39,479 nt of DNA from CAZPMT01 sp964587655 (GTDB taxonomy: Bacteria; Hydrogenedentota; Hydrogenedentia; Hydrogenedentales; SLHB01): the NCBI GenBank assembly GCA_964587655.1, contig CAZPMT010000041.1:1-39479 (forward strand). Reading direction: 5' to 3'. The position numbers and the translations under genes were made by a program. How positions within the stretch are numbered: the stretch's first letter is position 1; every line of letters begins with the position of its first letter. The notes beneath the pieces were generated by a model. It saw nothing but the letters and a program-made list of their open reading frames with translations, searched no databases and was not told the DNA's origin. Below are positions 8,643 to 18,100 of this stretch, piece by piece.

Positions 8643-9334
8643 TCGTCCTTCACCAGTTTTCCGTCACGGAACATCATGATGCGTTCGGCGTGCTCCGCCA
8701 CTTCGCGCTCATGTGTCACCATGACAATTGTGTTGCCCTTTTTGTGAAGTTCCACAATCAGCGCGAGAATGCTCTCTCCGCTGACGCTGTCGAGATTGCC
8801 TGTGGGCTCGTCCGCGAACAGAATCGAGGGGTTGTTTATGAGTGCGCGTGCGATGGCCACGCGCTGACGCTGTCCGCCGGAGAGTTCGTTTGGCCGATGG
8901 TACATTCGATCCGCAAGGCCGACGGTGTCGAGCGCGGCCTGTGCGCGGCGGGTGCGTTCTTTGCGGCGGACGCCGTCGTACAAGAGCGGCAGTTCGACGT
9001 TGGCCAGGGCGGTCGCGCGCGCAAGCAGATTGAAGTTCTGAAACACGAAGCCTATTTCATGATTGCGGATCTCGGCCAGGCGGCTCTCGGAAAGGTCGCT
9101 GACCTTGATGCCGCGCAGGGAATAGGTCCCCGCCGTGGGCCGTGAGAGACAGCCGAGGATGTCGAGCAGGGTGGTCTTGCCAGAGCCGGAAGGGCCCATG
9201 ATGGCCACGAAGGATCCCCGGTCGAGTGAAAACGAGACGCCGCAAAGGGCATGGACGACGGTATCGCCCATCTCGAAGATTTTCGTGATGTCCTCGAGGT
9301 TGATCAGTATTTCGTCGTTCTTTTCTTGGGGCAT
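8615..9334 (-). CDS. ABC transporter ATP-binding protein, MacB/LolD type
   Basis: This 239-residue ATPase has every motif of the family: Walker A GPSGSGKTT, Q-loop in FVFQNFNLL, signature LSGGQRQRVAIARAL, Walker B ILFADEPTGNLD and the switch His in MVTHE. It belongs to the MacB/LolD/FtsE group that works with FtsX-like permeases. In E. coli MacB the ATPase and permease are one polypeptide; here they are separate genes with the adaptor between them. It is the first gene of the operon, and its 3' end overlaps the adaptor start. There is no clear Shine-Dalgarno sequence before the ATG at 9334, so the exact start is less certain than the identity. Confidence 0.92.
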   Translation of the reverse strand: MPQEKNDEILINLEDITKIFEMGDTVVHALCGVSFSLDRGSFVAIMGPSGSGKTTLLDILGCLSRPTAGTYSLRGIKVSDLSESRLAEIRNHEIGFVFQNFNLLARATALANVELPLLYDGVRRKERTRRAQAALDTVGLADRMYHRPNELSGGQRQRVAIARALINNPSILFADEPTGNLDSVSGESILALIVELHKKGNTIVMVTHEREVAEHAERIMMFRDGKLVKDEWRKQSGKA

Positions 9335-9799
9335 AGTTCGAACGTTACGTTACAGAGAGCAATCTGAAATGTGACGCTTGGCAAGCGTTGCCGGTTTCAC
9401 GGGCGCTCAAATCAGCCGTGTATGTTTTCATGACGCACCTTCAGGGCATTCGACCTGCGGATTCCAACGCAAGACACCCACCTGCAAAGAGTCCGGACTT
9501 CTCGCCTTCCCCTTTGTGTGCGCTACGCGGGCCAGAACCTTGCGCGTGCTTGAACGTGGGACCGGCAACTCTGCGAATGCTGCTGAAGTGACGTTTGACA
9601 GCGACGTTGGTACTCTTAAGGATAAAGTATACCTTTGAGGGCGGGTTCAACGCAAGAAAATCAGACGTTCCCCGTCTGAAACCTTTCGTCTTGCGGCAAG
9701 GTCTAAGTAATGATAATGATGAGGTGTGGATTTCAGGATATCGGCGCGTTGTTTCAGGGGACAGCCCCGAACGGGATTCCACGTGCGCCGGGAGGTAAC
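9335..9799. other. Divergent intergenic region between the ABC and RND operons
   Basis: This 465-bp gap must carry promoters for both operons. A 7-bp perfect hairpin (TCAGACG, 5-base loop, CGTCTGA) lies at 9661-9679. A consensus -35 box TTGACA occurs at 9595-9600 on the plus strand but no good -10 box follows at 16-18 bp. GATAAT at 9712-9717 with TTGCGG 15 bases upstream is another weak candidate. Short open frames here have no recognisable protein character. No regulator gene is adjacent. Confidence 0.4.
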
Positions 9800-11167
9800 A
9801 TGCACAAGTACTTGGGCGTCTTGGCGTTGATAGTGCTGATGGTGTTCAGCGCCCGCTGCAACCAGATTAAGGGCTCGGCAGGCGCCGCCGGGGATGCGGC
9901 GGCAAAGGCGAAGACCGAGGAGGTGCAGATCATCGTTCCGGTCCAGGCGGAACCGCCCCGGCGCGACAACATCTCGTCTTACTTCGAGACGACGGCGCGT
10001 GTCGAGGCGGAGAACCGCGTTCAGGTGATGGCGGAGGGCGTGGGGGAATGCGAGAAGGTGCTCGCTCAGGAGGGCGATTCGGTCAAGGAAGGCGACGTCC
10101 TGGCGGAGTTGGATAGGAAGACGATCCTTGCGACGATCGGCCAGGCGGAAGTCCAGGTTCGCCAAACCAAGACCGCGTATGACATCGCGGAGCGAAGCCT
10201 CGCGGAAGGTATCGGCGCGAAGGCCGAGCGCGACAACGCGCAGTTCGCTCACGAGCAATCGCTCGCGGCCTTGAACACGCAGAAGGTCCAACTCGCGAAG
10301 TTGACGGTCCGCGCGCAGATCAGCGGCATTGTCACGAAGAAGAACATTCAGGAAGGGCAACTGGTGTCCGCGGCGACGCCGGTGTTCACAATCGTCGATC
10401 CGGGTTCGTACATGCTCGTCATCAATCCGCCGGAGAAGGAGCTCGCCCGTTTGAAGGTGGGCCAGGTTGCCAGGGTGACCGTCGACGCGCTCGGAAACGA
10501 GGAGTTTGACGCGGCGGTTCGCCGGATCAACCCGGGCGTGGATTCCGCCACGGGCACGGTGAAGGTGACGCTCGATTTCGATGCGGCGACGCGAAAGAGA
10601 CTGCGCGAATCGGCGTTTGCGCGTGTTCGCCTCGTGCTGGAGACGCACGAGAACGCCTTGCTGATACCCAAGGACGCGCTTGTTGAGGAAAACGCGCGGA
10701 AGTACCTCTTTATCGTCGCACAGGAGGAGCAGGAGAAGCCTGAGTCCGGTGAGACGGCGCCGGCGGAGTCCTCGCCGGGCGGCCAGGGCGTTGGAGAAGC
10801 CGCGGCCGAGCCGGCGGAATCGCAGGCGGCCCAGACGGGGCAGCCACCCGCGCAAGCGCCGTCGAAGGCGGAGGAACAACCGGCGAAGCCCACGTTCGCG
10901 GCGGAGCGGATCGAAATCCAGACCGGACTGGAAGACAGCAAGAACATCGAGATTCTGTCAGGGCTGGACGATCAGGCATTGGTGGTCACGCTGGGCCAGC
11001 ACACGCTCAAGCCGGGCTCCAAGGTAACGGTCACCAATGCGACGGACGAGATCCTTTCCAAGGCGGGGTTGAGCGCCGAGGAGGCGCTGAAGACGGCCCG
11101 GGAAAAGCGCGCAGGCGAGGCCGCTGTTAAGGGACCGCAGGTCCGTCAACGTCACAATCGCCACTAG
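9800..11167 (+). CDS. RND efflux periplasmic adaptor lipoprotein (AcrA/MdtA-like)
   Basis: The 455-residue protein starts at ATG 9800, which has GGGAGG just upstream; an in-frame ATG 90 bases earlier lacks the signal-peptide start. The N-terminus is a lipoprotein signal (KYLGVLALIVLMVFSARC, lipobox ending in Cys), so it should be anchored by a lipidated Cys. Then come the lipoyl halves (CEKVLAQEGDSVKEGDVLAE and VRAQISGIVTKKNIQEGQLV), a short alpha hairpin between them and beta-barrel domains. A Glu/Ala/Pro/Gln-rich linker (about residues 340-390, ESGETAPAESSPGGQGVGEA) interrupts the membrane-proximal domain and looks disordered. It is the first gene of the RND operon with two permeases downstream. 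Confidence 0.92.
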   Translation: MHKYLGVLALIVLMVFSARCNQIKGSAGAAGDAAAKAKTEEVQIIVPVQAEPPRRDNISSYFETTARVEAENRVQVMAEGVGECEKVLAQEGDSVKEGDVLAELDRKTILATIGQAEVQVRQTKTAYDIAERSLAEGIGAKAERDNAQFAHEQSLAALNTQKVQLAKLTVRAQISGIVTKKNIQEGQLVSAATPVFTIVDPGSYMLVINPPEKELARLKVGQVARVTVDALGNEEFDAAVRRINPGVDSATGTVKVTLDFDAATRKRLRESAFARVRLVLETHENALLIPKDALVEENARKYLFIVAQEEQEKPESGETAPAESSPGGQGVGEAAAEPAESQAAQTGQPPAQAPSKAEEQPAKPTFAAERIEIQTGLEDSKNIEILSGLDDQALVVTLGQHTLKPGSKVTVTNATDEILSKAGLSAEEALKTAREKRAGEAAVKGPQVRQRHNRH

Positions 11168-11203
11168 CGCGTCGCAACGCGAATACCGATACGAGGGGCA
11201 AGA

Positions 11204-11360
11204 GATTTTGGATTTTCGATTTTCGATTTTGGATTTCCCGCATGAGCGGGCCGCCGCCGGGACGGCTCGAAGTCATGGCATGGCGCTTTCCATCGGAAAG
11301 AGTCGCGCATGTGGGATCGAGATGCGGGCAATCCGAAATCGAAAATCCAAAATCCAAAAT
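11204..11360. repeat. Foldback element in the RND operon (ATTTTGGATTTTCGATTT type)
   Basis: The left arm (11204-11235) is made of ATTTTGG and ATTTTCG blocks; the right arm (11330-11360) is the near-perfect reverse complement (CGAAAATCCAAAATCCAAAA). About 95 bases lie between. The element fills most of the 246-bp gap between adaptor and first permease and would form a strong stem in the operon mRNA. Its low GC content stands out from the neighbours. It has no coding capacity. Confidence 0.7.
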
Positions 11361-11413
11361 ATGACCTTATACCCGCTCGCACCAACCTCTATTAGCCAGG
11401 GCCGGCGCAAATC

Positions 11414-14400
11414 ATGTCCGTAGTTCCATCAGAGAAGAAATACAGGCTGGCTATCCGGCGTCCCGTCGCGGTTGCCATGTTCTTCATTACGATCATCGTG
11501 TTCGGCTGGAAGTCGTACCAGCAGTTGCCGATCAACTTGATGCCCAACATCTCGTACCCGACGCTAACGGTGCGGACGGAGTATGAGGGGGCCGCGCCGG
11601 AGGACGTCGAGAAGCTGATCACGCGTCCGCTCGAGGAGGCGTTGAGCATCGTGACGGGTCTTGTCGAGATCAGCAGCGTTTCCTCGCCGGGGGCGTCTGA
11701 TATCGTGCTCGAATTCACGTGGGGCACGGACATGAACCTCTCGCTGCAAGAGGTGCGCGACCGGCTGGATTTGTTCGAGCCTCCCAAGGAAGTCACGGAG
11801 AAGCCGGTTATCCTGCGCTACGACCCGACCCTGGATCCCGTCTTGCGGGTGGCCATTACGGGGTCGGATTTCTCGGACGTCGCCGATCCGGACAAGCGCG
11901 TTGATCTCAGCCGGAAGGAGTTGACCGCGATCCGCGAGGCCTGCGAGCGGCACGTCAAGGGCGACCTCGAAGCGGAGACGGGCATCGCGCAGGTTCTCAT
12001 CAAGGGCGGGCGGCAGAAGGAAGTAGTGGTCCGCGTGGACGCCGAGCGCGTGAAGAACCTGGGCATCTCGCTACAGGACGTGGCAAACAGCCTGTCACAA
12101 CAGAACATCAACCTGTCCGGAGGCCGCCTCCGCGAAGGCAAGACCGAGTATCTCGTTCGGACGTTGAACGAGTTCCAGAACGTCGAAGAAATCCGCAACA
12201 GTATCATCAACACGCCCAGGCTGCGTTCCGGTGGAACGACGGACGCCATATCGGGCCTCATCGGCGGAACGTCGTCGAGCGGGCGTCAACTGCGCCTGAG
12301 CGACGTTGCCGAGATCGAGGAGGCCGAGAAAGAGCGCGAGACGGTGGTGCACATCAACGGAAAGGAAGCCGTCGCGCTCGACGTCTACAAGGACGGCGAC
12401 GCGAACACGGTGGAAGTTTGCACGCATGTAAAGGACATTCTCGGATTTCCGCGGGCGCACTCGTTCAGCGAGCGTCTGGCGGAGGAGATGGCGAAAGTGC
12501 GGGGTGGAGCGACGGGCGCGGACGGCGTCGTTGAAAAGGGCACAGCCACGGAATTGCTCGCCAAGAAGATTCGGTCGCGCCTGCCCAAGTCGGTGCAGTT
12601 CACGCTGATCAGCGACCAGTCGCGATTCATCAAGAGCGCCACGAAAGAGGCTCAAGATTCGGCGATCCAGGGCGGTTTCTGGGCCTTGTTGGTAGTCTTT
12701 CTTTTCTTGCGGAACTGGACTTCGACGACGATCATCGGCTTGGCTATTCCAATCTCTCTGATCGCCACCTTTATTCCGATGTACATGAAAGGCATGACGC
12801 TGAACGTAATGTCGCTGGGCGGGCTCGCGCTTGCGGTCGGACATCTGGTCGACGACTCGATCATTGTGCTCGAGAGCATTTTCCGTGTCAGGGAAGAGGG
12901 CGACGTTGGTCACGACGCCGTCGAGCGAGGCGTTCGCGAGATCTTCAGCGCGGACGTTTCGACCACGGTAACCAACGTGGTGGTTTTCCTGCCGATTGCG
13001 TTCGTCGCGGGCGTAGCGGGCCAGATCTTCGGGAACTTCGCGTTTACGATGACGTTCTCGCTCTTGGCGTCGCTTCTCGTCGCGTTGTATCTGGACGTGA
13101 TGCTGGCCTCGCTGAGCAGGCCCAAGCTGAAGGCCGCCGCGCAGACCGTGTGGATCGTACGTTCGTATCGCGCGTTGCGCGAGACGCCGGGCGGGGGCAG
13201 GATTCGCGCGCTCACGGGCATTGTCCCGGGCGGCCTGCGCGACGCGGCGGCGTGGACGCGCGAGATGACCGCCGACGTATTCGGTCCGACGGTCGCGACC
13301 TTCCGCCGGCTGGGCGAGGGCGCGTCGCCGATGCGCCTGACGGCGTGCGGGTTCCGCGTAGCGATATTGCCGTTGATCCTGTTGCTCTACATTCTTCAGA
13401 TCGTGCTCAAGCTCATTTCGACGTGCTTTATTTCGGGGTTGTTCGTGGGTTCGCTCTTCCTGATGGCCGTCTTCGGGGTAGTGCGCGTTGTGTTGCGGAT
13501 TGCGTTGTGGCTGCCGTTAGAGGCGTTCAACCTGGTGTTCACCATGGTCCGCCACAGCTATGCGCGGGCGCTCAGGGTGTGCCTGCGGTTCGGCCCGGTG
13601 GTGCTGCTGGTGGTGGCGCTGCTCGCGGCGCACGCGGTGTATCTGACCAAGTTCCTTGGGCGCGAGTTGATCCCGCCGATGAAGCAAGGCGAGTTCGGCA
13701 TCCGCATGGAGGCGCCGCCCGGCACGCGCCTTGAGGAAACAGAGAAACTCGCGGCGAGAATCGAGGAGATCCTTCTTGCCACGCCCGAGGTCGGATCGGT
13801 GGGCGTCGAGATTGGCGTCGAGAAAACGAAGGCGCGCGGCGAGCGCGGCGACAACATTGCCCAGTTCAGCGTGATTCTCACAGATCCCGAGAGGATGGTG
13901 CCGCGACAGGAAGCCATCATGGGACGGCTCCGGGAACAGATCGCTTTGGTTTCGGCGGAACAGGTAACGTTTAACCTGCCCACCCTGTTCAGTTTTAAGA
14001 CGGCGGTCGAACTGCAAATCCGAGGCGACGATCTCGAGGAACTCACACGCGTGGGCCGGCGCGCCCTCGACGCGGTCAAGGACATCGACGGCCTGAAAGA
14101 TCCTGAGTTGAGCGTGAAGAAGGGCTATCCGGAGATCATTGTTGAACTCGACCGGGACCTCCTGGCCACGAAGGGTGTGTCGCCGATTCTGGTGGCGCAG
14201 CGCTTGCGCACGGAAGTCCAGGGCGACGTGGCCACGCGTTTCAGCCGCGCCGGGGAGAAGATCGATATCCGCGTCCGCACGGACCAGGAGCGCTTGCAGA
14301 GTCTTCAAAACCTGCGCACGGTCTCGGTGACGGACGGCTATCCGCCGATTCCGCTCGAGTCGGTGGCGAAGATCAGCGTCGAGGACGGTCCGAGCGAGAT

Positions 14401-15073
14401 TCGCCGGATCGACCAGCGGCAGGTGGTGATCATCCGCGGTAACGTGGAAGGGTTCGATCTGGGGCGCGTGTCGACCGAGATCGAAAAGCGGCTCGATAAA
14501 GTGGAGAAGCCCAAGGATTACATGTTCGTGCTTGGCGGACAGAACCGGGAGTTGCGCACGTCCTACGCGAGCCTTCAGTTCGCGTTGCTGCTGTCGATCT
14601 TCCTTGTGTACGTGGTGATGGCGTGCCAGTTCGAGTCGCTGCTGCAGCCGGCGCTCATAATGTTCACGATCCCGCTGGGGTTCGTGGGCGTTATCAACGT
14701 CCTTTACTGGATGTCGATTCCGCTGAGCATCGCGGTGTTCATGGGCGGCATACTGCTCGTCGGAATGGTGGTGAATAACAGCATGCTTCTGATCGACTAC
14801 GCGAACCAGCTTCGCGCGCGTGGCCGCACGAAGCGGGAGGCCATCTACGAATCCGGCCAGGTGCGGTTGCGTCCAGTGCTCATGACGGCCATCACGACGA
14901 TCGTGGGCGCGATCCCGATGGCGATGGGCGGCGTCGAAGGGGCCGAACTCCGGCGGCCGCTCGCGATCACGGTGATCGCGGGACTCTCGGTGGCGACGAT
15001 TCTGACGCTTGTGATCATCCCGGTCGTCTACGATTTGTTTGCTCTGGGCGACAGGAAAAAGGCGGCGAAATGA
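11414..15073 (+). CDS. RND efflux permease 1 (HAE-1 / AcrB-like) with enlarged central linker
   Basis: The 1219-residue inner-membrane proton antiporter has the duplicated RND plan: N-terminal membrane helix (AVAMFFITIIVFGWKSYQQ), porter domain, helices 2-6, then a second porter domain and helices 8-12. The helix-4 Asp pair is present (VGHLVDDSIIVLES). In helix 10, where AcrB has Lys940 (AKNAIL), this protein has Asn (VVNNSMLLIDYAN). Usual length is about 1030-1050; most of the excess is an insert between the two halves, about residues 570-712, with extra hydrophobic stretches (ILPLILLLYILQIVLKLI and FVGSLFLMAVFGVVRVVLRI). It follows the adaptor and precedes a second permease. Drugs, lipids or metabolites are possible substrates. 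Confidence 0.92.
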   Translation: MSVVPSEKKYRLAIRRPVAVAMFFITIIVFGWKSYQQLPINLMPNISYPTLTVRTEYEGAAPEDVEKLITRPLEEALSIVTGLVEISSVSSPGASDIVLEFTWGTDMNLSLQEVRDRLDLFEPPKEVTEKPVILRYDPTLDPVLRVAITGSDFSDVADPDKRVDLSRKELTAIREACERHVKGDLEAETGIAQVLIKGGRQKEVVVRVDAERVKNLGISLQDVANSLSQQNINLSGGRLREGKTEYLVRTLNEFQNVEEIRNSIINTPRLRSGGTTDAISGLIGGTSSSGRQLRLSDVAEIEEAEKERETVVHINGKEAVALDVYKDGDANTVEVCTHVKDILGFPRAHSFSERLAEEMAKVRGGATGADGVVEKGTATELLAKKIRSRLPKSVQFTLISDQSRFIKSATKEAQDSAIQGGFWALLVVFLFLRNWTSTTIIGLAIPISLIATFIPMYMKGMTLNVMSLGGLALAVGHLVDDSIIVLESIFRVREEGDVGHDAVERGVREIFSADVSTTVTNVVVFLPIAFVAGVAGQIFGNFAFTMTFSLLASLLVALYLDVMLASLSRPKLKAAAQTVWIVRSYRALRETPGGGRIRALTGIVPGGLRDAAAWTREMTADVFGPTVATFRRLGEGASPMRLTACGFRVAILPLILLLYILQIVLKLISTCFISGLFVGSLFLMAVFGVVRVVLRIALWLPLEAFNLVFTMVRHSYARALRVCLRFGPVVLLVVALLAAHAVYLTKFLGRELIPPMKQGEFGIRMEAPPGTRLEETEKLAARIEEILLATPEVGSVGVEIGVEKTKARGERGDNIAQFSVILTDPERMVPRQEAIMGRLREQIALVSAEQVTFNLPTLFSFKTAVELQIRGDDLEELTRVGRRALDAVKDIDGLKDPELSVKKGYPEIIVELDRDLLATKGVSPILVAQRLRTEVQGDVATRFSRAGEKIDIRVRTDQERLQSLQNLRTVSVTDGYPPIPLESVAKISVEDGPSEIRRIDQRQVVIIRGNVEGFDLGRVSTEIEKRLDKVEKPKDYMFVLGGQNRELRTSYASLQFALLLSIFLVYVVMACQFESLLQPALIMFTIPLGFVGVINVLYWMSIPLSIAVFMGGILLVGMVVNNSMLLIDYANQLRARGRTKREAIYESGQVRLRPVLMTAITTIVGAIPMAMGGVEGAELRRPLAITVIAGLSVATILTLVIIPVVYDLFALGDRKKAAK

Positions 15074-15168
15074 AAAAAGTAGGGACAGTAACCCATTTTC
15101 TGATACCGAGATCCCCAGCGAGATCGTGTAGTGTCAGGCAGAAAATAGGTTACTGTCCCTACTTTTTT
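15073..15168. repeat. 96-bp foldback element between the two RND permease genes
   Basis: The left arm starts AAAAAAGTAGGGACAGTAAC and the right arm (15140-15168) is its reverse complement with one mismatch over 29 bases; the centre is 38 bases. The left arm begins at the last base of the stop codon of permease 1, and the element ends about 20 bases before the start of permease 2. Similar GGGACAGTAACC palindromes are dispersed in other genomes, sometimes near REP-associated transposases (from memory, not checked). Confidence 0.8.
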
Positions 15169-15189
15169 GGACCATAGGTCTGCGGTGCG

Positions 15190-18100
15190 GTGAACTTTTC
15201 GATCCCCAAATTCTCGTTGCACCATCCGATCGCGGTGCTGATGCTGTTGATATCGCTCGTGACGGTCGGGATCATCGCGTGCTTCAGAATGCCGCTGAAA
15301 TTCCTGCCGGAAATGGACTTTCCGTTCATTGGATGTTTCATCCCCTATCCCGGAGCCACGCCGGAACAAGTCGAGAAGGAGATTGCCATTCCGGCCGAAG
15401 GCGAGTTCCGCACGATCCCGGGGATCAAGCGCATCTCGTCGAACTCGAACAGCGACGGGTGCCGCGTCAACATGCGATTCGAGAGCGGCGTGAACATGGC
15501 GACGGCTTCGGCGGAAGTCCGCGACCGCGTCGAGCGGCTCAAGCTCGCGCTTCCGAAAGACGTGGACCGGGTTTTCATTTTCCGGCACAGTTCGAACTCG
15601 ATTCCCATCATGGCGGTCGGCCTCTTCCGCGCCGGGAACGAGGAGGAGTACGTCCACCTGGTGCGTACGGTGATCGAGCCGCGCCTGGCGCGGCTGGACG
15701 GCGTCGCGGAGGTCCAGGTCTTCGCGAGCAAACCCGAGCCGGTGGTCCTGATCGAGTTTGACCAGAACCGGCTGCGAAACTACAACGTCGCGTTGTATGA
15801 GGTGATCACGGCGCTCCAGACGGCGAACCTCAACCTCCCCGTGGGCAACCTGCTGGATGGAAACTCGAAGTTTTACGTGCGGGTTACCGACGAATTTCAT
15901 CGCCCGGAGGAGCTGGCGAACCTTGTCATCTCGTCGTCCGGGTTGCGCCTGAAGGATATTGCGAGCGTGGGGTTCCGCACGCGAGAAATGGAGGGACACT
16001 ACGACATCGACGACAAGGGCGGCGCCTTCGTGATTATCCGGAAGGAATCCGAGGCGAACACGGTGCAGGCGTGCGCAAACGTCCGCGATGAGATCGCGCG
16101 CATCAAGGCCGACCCGACGTTCGTGGGAACCGAGGAACACATTTTCTTCGACCAATCCGATCTTATCATGACGGCCTTGAACGGCCTCGTGGACGCGGGC
16201 GAGGGCGGTGGCGTCCTTGCGGTCATTGTGTTGTACCTGTTCCTGTTGCGGCTGGGGCCCACGCTGGTGGTGGCGCGTGCGTTTCCGGTTTCGCTGGTAT
16301 CGGCGCTGGGTTTCATGTACTTCGAGGGCATGACGCTCAATCTGGTGACGATGGTGTCGCTAATCGTGGCGGTTGGCATGCTGGTGGACGACGCCATCGT
16401 GGTGATCGAGAACATCTACCGTTATCGTCAACTCGGGAAGAGCCCGGAGGAAAGCGCGGAACGCGGCACGTCGGAGGTGGCCATCGCCGTTACGGCTTCG
16501 ACGCTGACCACGATCGTGGTGTTCATTCCCGTGTTCTACATGCAAAGCGGCGAGATGTCGACGTATATGCGGCAGTTCGCGTTACCCATGACGGCCGCGC
16601 TGATGGCAAGCCTTCTCGTAGCATTCACGCTTATCCCGATGACGACCAGCCGCATGCGGGACATCCGCCTGCTCGATCTGTTCCGATCCGGTTCGGATGC
16701 GGCGGACGCGCCGGAGACGGATGCCGGGCGGAGCGGAAGGCTGCGCGCGGCGTTCAGCGTGCATCCCATCACGCGGATCATTCGCGTGTACGCGCGGTGT
16801 CTGGACGTGGTCTTGCGGAACCGCCTGGCCACTATCGTAGTCATCATGGCAATCATCGGCGCCACCATCTTCTGGCCGATGCGCCTCGTGGGCATGCAGG
16901 ACATGCCCAAGCTGGACATGCGCGAGGTCGACGTCGAAGTCGAACTCGATCAGAACTTCGACATGGACATGGCGAACGAGACCTTCGCGATGCTCAAGGA
17001 TGCGATCGGCAGGCAGAAGGATGAGCTCGGCATCAAGAACCTGTTCACGCATTACGGCGCGGCGGGTGGGGAAATCGAGGTCTATTTGAAGAAAGCGGAG
17101 GACTATCCGCCGGGCACGGACCTTCCGTATGCGACCGAGGATGTTCTCAACATCTTGTGGCAGCGGCTGCCAGAGCGGATGCCGGGCGTCCGGATCAGAA
17201 TGTCGATGCCCGAAGCGGGCGGCGCCGAGGGGGAACGCGCGCTGACGGTGTCGGTGCGTCTCACAGGCGACGATGCGACCACTCTCGATCAACTCGCCGA
17301 ACGCTTTCGGCTCCTCATGGGCGAGGTCCCGAACATGAGCGACGTGGAGGTAAACCAGGAACGCGCCAAGCAGGAAGTCCAATTGCACGTCGATGAGCCG
17401 CGCGCGGAAAGCGCCGGAATCAGCCCGTTCGTCATCGCGAGGACGGTCGACGTGGCGTTGCGGGGCAACCGCCTGCCGTACCTGAAACAGGGCGGGCGCG
17501 AATTCCCCGTGTGGGCCCAGTTTCGCGAGGAGGACCGCAAGAGCCGCGCGAACCTCGACAACGTGTCGGTCTTCGGCGGCTCGGGGGCGCTCGTTCCGCT
17601 GAACCAGCTCGTCACGTTCGGCAAAGCGCAGAGCCCCATGAGCGTCTATCGCGTCGACGGCAAGAACGTGGTAACCGTATCCGGCAAGATCTCGACGAAC
17701 GACTTGATCAAGGTTCAAAAGGATCTCAACCGCGTCATTGCCTCGATGGAATTGCCGATGGGCTACACAATCGATCTCGGCGACGAGTTTCTGGAACTGA
17801 ACACGAACATCGCCAACTTCATCACCACGCTAATCATGGCCATCGTTCTCATCTACATTGTTATGGCTGCGCTTTTCGAGTCGATGATGCTGCCGCTGTC
17901 AATTCTCACAACGGTCCCGCTCGCCTTTATCGGCGTCTATTGGGGGATGTTCCTGACGGGCACGGCATTGGACACGATCGGCCTCATCGGCTGTATTCTC
18001 ATGGTCGGCGTCGTCGTCAAAAACGGCATCGTCATCGTCGATCACATCAACCTCCTGCGGAGACAAGGCATGTCCCGGCACGAAGCCGTCGTGCAGGCCG

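Noticed and set aside
9378..9638. Short open frames between the ABC and RND operons
   Set aside because: No ribosome-binding site, no family features and several overlapping frames of similar length.
9647..10879. 410-codon minus-strand frame opposite the RND adaptor
   Set aside because: The adaptor on the other strand has a lipobox and lipoyl motifs; this frame is mainly Arg/Leu-rich shadow.
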